From Fen-1258 sp964441505 (lineage in GTDB: Bacteria; Bacteroidota; Ignavibacteria; Ignavibacteriales; Melioribacteraceae), in contig CAYTUV010000004.1 of the NCBI GenBank assembly GCA_964441505.1, positions 1 through 64,000 on the forward strand: a stretch of 64,000 nucleotides of DNA, read 5' to 3'. This document shows, piece by piece, positions 33,823 to 41,857 of this stretch (positions within the stretch are counted from its first letter, which is position 1; each line of letters begins with the position of its first letter). A program made the translations under genes and the position numbers. The notes under the pieces are model-generated. The model searched no databases. It was not told the origin of the DNA and was given only the letters and a program-made list of their open reading frames with translations.

Positions 33823-35138
33823 CACCTCTGAGTAAGTAGTTCCAGCAATTGTTCTGCCGAATAAACAACTGAGATGGAAGATGCCCACTCCGGGATTGGT
33901 TTGTTATCAAAATTAGCAAATATGAAATCTGTTCCCGCAAGTCTTGATGTATACCAATCATTTAGAGAATCACCAATGAAAAGGATATCTGATAACTCAG
34001 TTTTTGTAAGCTCGGAAACATGAAACATGATTGACGGATCTGGTTTAGATGATTGAATATTATCAGAGGTGATTATAGCTTTGAAAAATAAATTAAGACC
34101 GTGGTCTTTTATAAGTGTATTAGTAATCTTACTTGATGAAGTAGTGGCAATTGCGAGATTATAGATAGAAGTTAATTCCTCGAGCAAAGAGAAAATACCT
34201 TCAAAGGGTTTGACAGTATTGAGTTGAGAAAGATAGATTTCATCTTTAAGTTTCCTCAATGTTTGCTGGATTGCCGGATCAAATTTTGAACCGAGAAACA
34301 TTTGTTCCCCTGAAAGTCCATCGTAAAGATTCCTAATTATTGCATCGGTTTGAAGTTTATGCGCGGATGGCGAAATCTGTGAGAGAGCATATCTCCAAGA
34401 TCTCTCATGAATTGGAAGAGAGTTCATTAATGTCCCATCAAGATCAAAGACTAGAGTTGAATACTTTTTTATCTTTGGGAGTGCAGTATATTGCTTAGAG
34501 GATCCTAGTTTCAAACCAAGATATGCTGCCAGAGTGTTGCGATGATAATCTTCCGTCCGTTTCTTAAAAGCAAAGTAAGAAGACACACTTAAAAAAAACA
34601 TTATTACAGAACACCATAGCAGAGACGCTGGCTTAAGAGAAAATATGATTGTCTCTGAAACTATATAATAGCGAAGAAGAAGTGTAACCGATGTCATAAA
34701 ACTTGGGAGTATAATGCCTCTTGTTACTCTTAACAACTGATCCTGCTCTTTCAAAAATTCTGCTTGACTAGATGATTGAGAGCTCACAGTTTGCCGAAGA
34801 AATCTAAAAAGACGGCGGAGGTCGCTCGGCTTGTTCAAAACATCAAGACCGACAGGGCTATACTCTTTAAAAAATTGACGAATCGGGAGATGGTAATGTT
34901 CTTGAATACTTTTGTGCATAACTTTCACTTCCGTAGGGCTGAAGATAACTCTTGAAAAAAAGTGGAATACTACTCCAACAACATATGCAACTCCGATGAG
35001 ATAGACTTTTGAAACGTCCGAACTAAACAGAATTGCTGCCACTTCTTTCATATATTCTGATGGAAGTAAAGGCACAAATGCACCAAGAGAGATAGTACCT
35101 ATAAGAAAAAATTCAATGAAAACTGTGAAGAATTGCAC
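33822..35138 (-). CDS. Membrane-anchored HAD-superfamily phosphatase
   Basis: A 438-aa protein starting at GTG 35138. The first ~200 residues contain four hydrophobic helices (about 5-25, 43-65, 143-165, 170-192) with a cytoplasmic-looking basic loop between. From about residue 225 comes a full HAD hydrolase: motif I FDLDGT (Asp232, Asp234), a helical cap, motif II TTSSS, motif III Lys in SSKPDPS, motif IV GDSLND. This is the phosphoglycolate/beta-phosphoglucomutase-like subgroup, a hydrolase of small phosphorylated metabolites. An N-terminal four-helix domain on this group is unusual. Substrate unknown. Confidence 0.8.
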   Translation of the reverse strand: MQFFTVFIEFFLIGTISLGAFVPLLPSEYMKEVAAILFSSDVSKVYLIGVAYVVGVVFHFFSRVIFSPTEVKVMHKSIQEHYHLPIRQFFKEYSPVGLDVLNKPSDLRRLFRFLRQTVSSQSSSQAEFLKEQDQLLRVTRGIILPSFMTSVTLLLRYYIVSETIIFSLKPASLLWCSVIMFFLSVSSYFAFKKRTEDYHRNTLAAYLGLKLGSSKQYTALPKIKKYSTLVFDLDGTLMNSLPIHERSWRYALSQISPSAHKLQTDAIIRNLYDGLSGEQMFLGSKFDPAIQQTLRKLKDEIYLSQLNTVKPFEGIFSLLEELTSIYNLAIATTSSSKITNTLIKDHGLNLFFKAIITSDNIQSSKPDPSIMFHVSELTKTELSDILFIGDSLNDWYTSRLAGTDFIFANFDNKPIPEWASSISVVYSAEQLLELLTQR

Positions 35139-35303
35139 ATTCTATTCCTTCTTCTAATTCAATGGCAAAATTGAAACTAAATTGTGTAACTACGAAAATC
35201 ACTTTTGGCGGATTGTATTCTTTACAACCGGTCTTCAGTAAATTTCACTTTTTGACAGCATCCGAATTTCACAAACTCTTTGTTTACGGTTCGTCTCTAT
35301 TTA

Positions 35304-36398
35304 TTATGAGACCGATACGCCAATGAGTCTGCCGATACCAAACGTAACTGCCGCTGCCGCTAAACCGAAAAACACCTGTCTCAATCCGCTATACCAAACA
35401 TTTTTTCCTGTAAACAATGTGATGGCGGCGCCAATCAAAAAAAGTCCCGCTGCGCTTAATGAAACACTTATTACTACTGCCTGCATTCCTTTTGTAAACA
35501 TAAACGGCAGAACAGGTATTACAGCTCCAACCGAGAACAAAATAAAAGAATAGATAGCCGCCTCTACTGCGGAACCCTTTAGTTCCTCGGCATTAATTCC
35601 CAATTCCTCTTTAACTAATATTTCGTGAGCATGACTTGTATCTTTAATAATCTCGGAAGCCATTTGATACGCCTGTTCTTCCGGTATGCCTTTTGCAATA
35701 TAGATTAACGCCAATTCTTTCATTTCACCTTCGGGATTTGTTTCCAGTTCATCCATTTCAATCTGCATCTGGTTTTCGTATAACTCCTGCGAACTCTTTA
35801 CTGAAATCCATTCGCCTAATGACATGGATAATGCACCTGCCAATAGGCCAGCGAGTCCTGCAAGCAGAACACCCTGCTGTCCCGCAGTTGCCCCTGCAAT
35901 TCCCATTACTAAACTGAAGTTAGAGACTAATCCGTCGTTTCCCCCCAGCACGGCCGCTCTTATAGCATTTCCTCCAACCGAGCGGTGCCTGCTTTCAAAT
36001 TTTGAAAGTTGTATTCCGGTCACCTTTTCTTCTTTTTCAAGAATTGACTGAAGTATCTTAACATGATTTGTTTCTGTACCGGTTATTTCCAGTTTTTTAT
36101 TTTTCTTGGTGGTGATAATGGCGCGTGATATGCTTTTCTCCGTATCCATCAGAACACCTAATACATATTCATATCCAAAAATTTTACCTATAGAATCGAA
36201 AGTTTTTGCTCTCCATGACGGTTGTATCAGATTTTCTAAACTAATATTCTCTTTTTTGGCAAAAGCCTCTGCATGGCTTTTTTCGATATCGCTCATTTGT
36301 CTAAACACATTAGCAATTGTCGGGTCTGATTCATTTTCAGCAAGTTTTTTATATAAAAAACAAGCATCAATTTCTGTCTGAATGTTTTGATTTTTCAT
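35304..36398 (-). CDS. Rubrerythrin-VIT1 fusion, MbfA-like metal exporter
   Basis: A 364-aa protein. The N-terminal ferritin-like/rubrerythrin domain (residues about 1-135) carries EIDACFLYKKLAE, ExxH-type DIEKSHAEAF and a later helix with TETNHVKIL. The C-terminal VIT1/CCC1 transporter domain (about 145-364) has AAVLGGNDGLVSNFSLVMG, the metal-binding loop helices (EMDELETNPEGEMKELALIY), and five membrane helices. MbfA-type proteins export iron or manganese across the inner membrane under oxidative or iron excess. AAAGGACTGG precedes the ATG. It stands near the ferritin-like protein and TonB receptor on the same strand. Confidence 0.88.
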   Translation of the reverse strand: MKNQNIQTEIDACFLYKKLAENESDPTIANVFRQMSDIEKSHAEAFAKKENISLENLIQPSWRAKTFDSIGKIFGYEYVLGVLMDTEKSISRAIITTKKNKKLEITGTETNHVKILQSILEKEEKVTGIQLSKFESRHRSVGGNAIRAAVLGGNDGLVSNFSLVMGIAGATAGQQGVLLAGLAGLLAGALSMSLGEWISVKSSQELYENQMQIEMDELETNPEGEMKELALIYIAKGIPEEQAYQMASEIIKDTSHAHEILVKEELGINAEELKGSAVEAAIYSFILFSVGAVIPVLPFMFTKGMQAVVISVSLSAAGLFLIGAAITLFTGKNVWYSGLRQVFFGLAAAAVTFGIGRLIGVSVS

Positions 36399-36805
36399 TC
36401 CAGTCCTTTAAATGACTAATAGCTAATAAAATATCGTTAGTAAAAAAAGCTGACAGAGATCAACTATCGGCTTTCGTGTAAAATCATTTCCCGACTCCGT
36501 CTGCTTACCGAGCGTGTTGCACAACTCTTTCTTCGTGTAACAAAAAATCCTTTCACGAAGGGACACGAAGTAAATCGTAATTTTTTGGTTCTGCCGCACA
36601 CTCTACCGGCAGAGTCTGTTGCACAAGCTCAAAATTGTCATTCCGACTCCGACTTCAGTCGGGTGAGGAATCTTTTTGAGCGAATTTTAAGACTTCTCAC
36701 TCGATAAATCGAGTTCGAAGTGACATGTTCGAGTTCTGCCACACACTAGGCAGGTATGCTCGAAATGACTGTATAACTTTTTGAGTCGACCTGGTTAATT
36801 AATAA
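36399..36805. other. 407-bp repeat-filled intergenic region
   Basis: Between the MbfA-like gene and the end of the peptidase/PPIase gene. Two related fold-back units in tandem make up most of it: a partial one from 36515 (TGTTGCACAACTC; inner hairpin around CTTCGTGT and ACACGAAG) to about 36612, and a complete one at 36617-36745. No gene. Confidence 0.6.
36617..36745 (+). repeat. Fold-back dispersed element, copy C
   Basis: About 129 bp with the architecture of copies A and B: terminus TGTTGCACAAG, inner blocks TGTCATTCCGA/TCGAAGTGACA, central GAGGAATCTT ... AAGACTTCTC, and terminal TGCCACACA. Both hairpins have different arms from those in A and B: CCGACTTCAGTCGG and CTCGATAAATCGAG. Confidence 0.75.
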
Positions 36806-39193
36806 TTATTTCTTTTCCACTGCTTCAATTTCATAAACCAGTGATGTATTCGGAGAAATTACAACATACTTTTTTCCATCCGAACGCCTACCTAAAACAG
36901 CATTTTCTCCATAAGCGTTTTTTGATAGAGCAATAACTTTTCTTTTCTCGCCTTTTTTCATATCCAAAAGAATTTCATCAAGAGCAGGATTAATTTTTGT
37001 TTTCCCAACTATGTATTCAAAAGCTTCGGGAGATTCAATTATCTCCGGCTTTCCATCAGGATTTGTGCTTGCAAATTCCTTGGCTTCCAATAAAAACTTA
37101 CCCTTGTACTTAACGGTAAGAACCGATCCATCTTGTGGTTTATTGCCCGTTCCCTCTTCTTCAACAATATATTTTATTCCGCTAGCGGTTTCCGTTGCAT
37201 TGGGCATGATATTTTTTACAGCTTCGATTTCATCGCTAATTCTTTTTTCGTTATCCATTTTTACTTTTACTTTGGCATCGTCTGCCATTTTTCTGAATGA
37301 TTCATCTGTTACTTTAAAATTATTTGCTTGTTCGCCAATTCGAATTATCGTTACGCTTTTAATTGTATCTCCTTGAACAATTTTGTTTACAATATCCATT
37401 CCCTCAGCAACATAGCCAAATACGGTATATCTTCCGTCGAGATGAGGATAGTCCGATAGAGTAATGTAAAATTGGCTTCCGTTTGTATGCGGGCCGGCGT
37501 TTGCCATTCCAAGTATCCCGGCTTTTTTATGAGATAATCCTGGAAAAATTTCATTCGGGAATTCATATCCCGGACCTTCTAAAGTATCTTTAACGGCGGA
37601 CATACCGGCTTGAATAACAAATCCCGAAACAACACGGTGCCATTTACTTCCGTTGAAATATGGCTTACCCTTTTCGATAGCAGCATTATTGATTGTTCCT
37701 TCCGCGAGTCCAACAAAATTTGCAACAGTCATAGGAACATTTTTATAATCAAGATTGAGAGTGATTCTTCCTTTGTTTGTGCTAAGATCGGCATAAATTC
37801 CGTCGGGCAGAAAAGCCCCTTCGCGCGGAAGCAGATGATCGAGATTTGCTACTCCATACGCGAGCAAAGCAATTTTTATTGCGGCATCTTCTTGTGCATC
37901 TGGAATAATTTCGTCATATGTATCGGCAGGAGTGTGCCAAGTTTTTCCGTAAACTTGTGGACCTTGAGAACGCAAGCTGGGTGCCGGAACTCCTTCCATT
38001 ATAAACGAAAAATTATCTGAACCGCCTCTTCCAGCTTTCCTATAAGGAGATCCTTCCGTAAGAGAGAAAGGATATTTTAAATTCGCGCTTTCGATTGCGG
38101 CAACAATTTTTTTGAAATCATTCGACATGACTTTCGGTACGGAAATCCCGACAATAGGATTTGTCCCGAAATCCTTGTTGAACATGACCGAAATTTTATC
38201 GAGAATATCTTTATTGTTAGTCACCCATGATTTTGATCCGACCAATCCTCTTTCTTCATTCGCAAATAGTACAAGTACGATAGTACGTTTCGGTTTTGCT
38301 TCCGCCTTCATCAGTATCCGGACTGCTTCCATCATCGGACTAACACCGGATGCATTATCAACCGCTCCTGTGGCAATATCATAAGAATCCAGATGCGCTC
38401 CAAGCACCACATATTCATCCGAGAATTCTGAACCCGGAATTGTTGCAACAACATTTTGGTATTTAATAGGTCCTTGTCTAAAGAAATTACGGATATCAAA
38501 TTGAAGAATTACTTCATCTCCTTTTTGAACAAGAGATTTAATTTCGTTGAATTGAGTATCGAGTAGTTTTATATCGCAAAGTGTTGGAAGATTATCCCAG
38601 GAATTAACACAACGTGAATCGAGACAGCGCATAGGAACTTTTGTAAGTTGAATTGTGCCAAGTGCTCCTGCTGCGGTTAGTTTTTTTGTAAGAGCAACTA
38701 CAGAATCACGGTCGCGCGGCCACCCTGTGTTTTCGCCGTCAATTAAAATCCAGGCGCCTTTAATTTTATTTTTCATCGAATCGAATTGAGTATCCGTCTG
38801 AGGCATAATAACAGCCGGGCCTCGTTGAACGCCTTTTGTACCGGCTGTGTATGATGGGGTAACAAAATCTAAGTTCTTCTCTGTTGGTTTTATCATTTTC
38901 CCAAACCATGCACCACGGTTAAACCCAACAGGGACTTCTCCAACTTCCTCGAGCTTAACCTCCAATCCCCATTTTTTCAATTCACCCATTGTCCAAAGGC
39001 AGGCGGTACGGTATGCAGCAGATCCGGTAATACGTCCACCGATCCGGTTGCATAGTATATCCTGATGAACCATAGTCTGATTATCGGTTTTTCCGATCTC
39101 AATTATCTTTTGAACAACCGGATCTTGCTGAGAAAGTATGATTGTAGTTAGAAATAGAAATGCACAGATTAAATTCAGAAGAAATCGTTTCAT
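36806..39193 (-). CDS. M28 peptidase / cyclophilin / FKBP triple fusion
   Basis: A 795-aa secreted protein. Signal peptide (1-21), then an M28 zinc peptidase with an inserted PA-like region: ligands His267 (GAHLDSY), Asp279 (AVDNASG), Glu313/Glu314 (NEER, the first catalytic), Asp341 and His420 (TWHTPADT). Residues about 465-620 are a cyclophilin-type prolyl isomerase (HRVVSGFVIQAG with catalytic Arg520, NGSQFYITL, LDGRYTVFGYV). Residues about 675-795 are an FKBP-type isomerase (GTGNKPQDGSVLTVKYKGK ... KGEKRKVIALSKNAYGE). All three appear catalytically intact. A periplasmic or surface chaperone-protease is inferred. No clear Shine-Dalgarno is seen before the ATG at 39193. Confidence 0.88.
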   Translation of the reverse strand: MKRFLLNLICAFLFLTTIILSQQDPVVQKIIEIGKTDNQTMVHQDILCNRIGGRITGSAAYRTACLWTMGELKKWGLEVKLEEVGEVPVGFNRGAWFGKMIKPTEKNLDFVTPSYTAGTKGVQRGPAVIMPQTDTQFDSMKNKIKGAWILIDGENTGWPRDRDSVVALTKKLTAAGALGTIQLTKVPMRCLDSRCVNSWDNLPTLCDIKLLDTQFNEIKSLVQKGDEVILQFDIRNFFRQGPIKYQNVVATIPGSEFSDEYVVLGAHLDSYDIATGAVDNASGVSPMMEAVRILMKAEAKPKRTIVLVLFANEERGLVGSKSWVTNNKDILDKISVMFNKDFGTNPIVGISVPKVMSNDFKKIVAAIESANLKYPFSLTEGSPYRKAGRGGSDNFSFIMEGVPAPSLRSQGPQVYGKTWHTPADTYDEIIPDAQEDAAIKIALLAYGVANLDHLLPREGAFLPDGIYADLSTNKGRITLNLDYKNVPMTVANFVGLAEGTINNAAIEKGKPYFNGSKWHRVVSGFVIQAGMSAVKDTLEGPGYEFPNEIFPGLSHKKAGILGMANAGPHTNGSQFYITLSDYPHLDGRYTVFGYVAEGMDIVNKIVQGDTIKSVTIIRIGEQANNFKVTDESFRKMADDAKVKVKMDNEKRISDEIEAVKNIMPNATETASGIKYIVEEEGTGNKPQDGSVLTVKYKGKFLLEAKEFASTNPDGKPEIIESPEAFEYIVGKTKINPALDEILLDMKKGEKRKVIALSKNAYGENAVLGRRSDGKKYVVISPNTSLVYEIEAVEKK

Positions 39194-39395
39194 AAGAGAA
39201 CTTTGTTTTAGTGAATAATCAGTAAATACAAATTAAGGAAAATAGTTACTGTGCAAAAGCAAGATTGAAAAAAGTTTGAATTCTTGCTCTATCAATTTTA
39301 TTCAAAAGAAAATTTAATAATTCTAGAATGGGGATATTTTATTATTCTTTTAAAAAGAATTTATATTATTTAAGGAACAAAATTCCGGGAGAATT

Positions 39396-40205
39396 ATGAA
39401 AAAGCATTTTTCTAAAATTCTACTTCTTTTTCCCTTTATTCTTGTAATCGTTCTTAATGGCTGTGGATTAATTTATCTTCCTTTTATGGCGCCAACTTAC
39501 GAAGACCTAAAGGACAATTCAGATTTCAAGTGGATTGCCGATAGCAGCCAACATTTTCAATATTACATGGAAGAAAATTCTTGGGCGGCAAAAAATATTG
39601 ATGCCATGAAAAAACAAGCCGAAGCAGACCTCGAAAAATCCTTAAAGATAATCAACGAAAAAGAATACAAAGAAAAGTTGTATTACTTCGTTGTTCGGGA
39701 CCGAAGCAGAATGAAGTTATTAATTGATAGAGAAACAAACGGATGCGCTTTTACAAATCGAAATATTCTTTGCGCAATTGCGAACGATTCTGTTAGAGCG
39801 TTAGGTACTCATGAATTATTTCATATTATCTCATGGAATAATTGGGGATCGCCGGATGATAATTGGATCAGTGAAGGATTGGCAGTCTATTCCGATAATA
39901 ATTGGTGGGGTAATGATCTATATACGCTCACAAAATATTTTTATGAAAAAGAAAAACTGATACCTTTAAAAGATTTAGCTGCAAGCTTCCGCTCTTATAA
40001 TGATATGATTACCTACCCCGAAGCAGGAAGTATAGCCAAATACATTTACGAGAAATACGGCGCGGCAAAAACAAAAAAATTTTGGGAAGATGGAATATCA
40101 GAATCGAAAAACATTTTAGGGATATCACTCGAAAGTCTCGAAAAGGAATGGCTAGCGGAAATCCAAAAAACGGATACGAAGAAAATCAAATATCCTATTA
40201 AATAG
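39396..40205 (+). CDS. Gluzincin-type metallopeptidase-like lipoprotein
   Basis: A 269-aa protein. The signal peptide ends in a lipobox-like LNGC, so the product is probably a lipoprotein. The zinc motif HELFH (THELFHIISWNNWG) is followed about 17 residues later by NWISEGLAVYSD, whose Glu suits the third ligand; this is the pattern of the MA clan (M1-like or peptidase_MA-like) proteins. The N-terminal part is charged and helical. GGGAG precedes the ATG. Divergent from the peptidase/isomerase fusion gene. Confidence 0.75.
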   Translation: MKKHFSKILLLFPFILVIVLNGCGLIYLPFMAPTYEDLKDNSDFKWIADSSQHFQYYMEENSWAAKNIDAMKKQAEADLEKSLKIINEKEYKEKLYYFVVRDRSRMKLLIDRETNGCAFTNRNILCAIANDSVRALGTHELFHIISWNNWGSPDDNWISEGLAVYSDNNWWGNDLYTLTKYFYEKEKLIPLKDLAASFRSYNDMITYPEAGSIAKYIYEKYGAAKTKKFWEDGISESKNILGISLESLEKEWLAEIQKTDTKKIKYPIK

Positions 40206-40336
40206 AGAGGTAATTGTTAAAACAAAGTTGTGGTTTGCTTTCAAAAGTTTCTTTGACAATATTTAAAATAACACCAATGAATATGATGCCGATAAACACT
40301 AGAGAGATACAAGATTGCTAGAAAACTGGAGAAATA

Positions 40337-41692
40337 ATGAAACACCTTCTGAAAGAGACTACCGATCGTGCTTGCCGCTATTTAGATGGACTAAATGATC
40401 GAAGCGTTGCGCCAAGTCCGGAAGCTATTGCTAATCTGCGAAGGCTTGATGAGCCGTTGCCTGAAGTTCCCACTGACCCGGAAGAGGTCGTTGCGCTGCT
40501 GGATAAGATCGGCTCACCTGCAACTGTTGCAACAGCCGGCTCACGCTATTTCGGTTTTGTAATCGGCGGTTCACTTCCCGCAACTGTAGCTGCAAATTGG
40601 CTGGCTACTGTATGGGATCAAAACGCAGGTATTGTAGCTCTTTCGCCGATTGCTGCCAAACTGGAAGAAGTTGCAATGCGTTGGGTGCTTGATGTGCTGG
40701 GACTGCCGTCTGATTGCGGAGTGGGGTTCGTCACCTGCGCAACTCAGGCAAATTTCTCCGGACTAGCAGCAGCAAGACATGCCATTCTTGCCCGACAGGG
40801 TTGGGATGTCGAAGCCAAGGGCTTGTTCGGTGCACCGCCGATAACTGTGGTCGTCGGAGATGAAGTTCACGTTAGTGTGCTGAGAGCGCTCATGGTTCTC
40901 GGTCTTGGGCGTGAGCGCGTCATCAGAGTCCCAGTTGATGGTCAAGGCAGAATGCGTGCTGATTCTTTGCCGTCACTTGATGAGAATACGATCATCTGCT
41001 TACAGGCAGGTAATGTTAACACAGGCGCATTCGACCCTGCCGATGAGATTATTCCAAAAGCAAAAGCTGCGGGTGCATGGGTACACGTGGATGGCGCGTT
41101 TGGACTATGGGCAACTGTCGCGCCGAATCGCAAGTATCTGGTCAAGGGCTTTGCAAATGCCGACTCTTGGGCGACGGACGCGCACAAGTGGCTCAATGTA
41201 CCTTATGATAGCGGTATCGTCATCGTTCGTGAACCGATATATTTGCGTACGGCTTTCTCGATCACCGCAGCCTATCTTGTTCGTGGTGAACAACGTGAAC
41301 CGGAAGATTACACACCGGAGTTTTCACGTCGGGCACGCGGTGTTGAAGTGTGGGCGGCGCTGCTCTCTTTGGGGCGAGATGGGCTTGCCGACATGATTGA
41401 GCGAACCTGCCGACATGCGACGCATTTTGCCGATGGGCTGCGCAAAGCAGGCTATGACATTCTCAACGACGTAGTCATTAATCAAGTACTGGTCTCATTT
41501 GGAGATGCAACCACAACGCGGCGCATCATTGCTGCCGTTCAGGAAGAGGGTACTTGCTGGGCGGGCGGATCGGTCTGGCAGGGACACACTGCGATGCGCA
41601 TTAGCGTCTCGTCGTGGGCAACGAAGGATCAGGATGTAGAACGTAGTCTTGAAGCGATGATTCGCGTGGCTGCGGAGATACGGCAAGGCTAG
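40337..41692 (+). CDS. PLP-dependent group II decarboxylase, probably acquired
   Basis: A 451-aa pyridoxal-phosphate enzyme of the aromatic/acidic amino-acid decarboxylase family: TCATQANFSGLAAARHAIL, VVGDEVHVSVLRAL (His stacking on PLP), LQAGNVNTGAFDP, VHVDGAFGLWA (Asp to pyridine nitrogen) and the Schiff-base Lys in DAHKWLNVPYDSG. Substrate class cannot be fixed; related sequences include tyrosine, glutamate and diaminobutyrate decarboxylases. Base composition is strikingly different: line 41341-41400 counts 35 of 60 G or C against 22 of 60 in line 39601-39660. Horizontal transfer from a GC-rich donor is likely. It has its own GGAG site and no linked pathway genes. Confidence 0.88.
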   Translation: MKHLLKETTDRACRYLDGLNDRSVAPSPEAIANLRRLDEPLPEVPTDPEEVVALLDKIGSPATVATAGSRYFGFVIGGSLPATVAANWLATVWDQNAGIVALSPIAAKLEEVAMRWVLDVLGLPSDCGVGFVTCATQANFSGLAAARHAILARQGWDVEAKGLFGAPPITVVVGDEVHVSVLRALMVLGLGRERVIRVPVDGQGRMRADSLPSLDENTIICLQAGNVNTGAFDPADEIIPKAKAAGAWVHVDGAFGLWATVAPNRKYLVKGFANADSWATDAHKWLNVPYDSGIVIVREPIYLRTAFSITAAYLVRGEQREPEDYTPEFSRRARGVEVWAALLSLGRDGLADMIERTCRHATHFADGLRKAGYDILNDVVINQVLVSFGDATTTRRIIAAVQEEGTCWAGGSVWQGHTAMRISVSSWATKDQDVERSLEAMIRVAAEIRQG

Positions 41693-41857
41693 TGTTTTCT
41701 TCACTAAACTTGAGCTTCAACCTGAGAGCATGTCAAATGTTTCTTTGAATGATTACCTGCTGTATTTTTGATTATTAACAATCCAATTCTAATTATGATT
41801 TTAGGAAGAGAATTTTTTATTTTTTGAACAGACATTCGCATTAAAAATCAAATCAGC

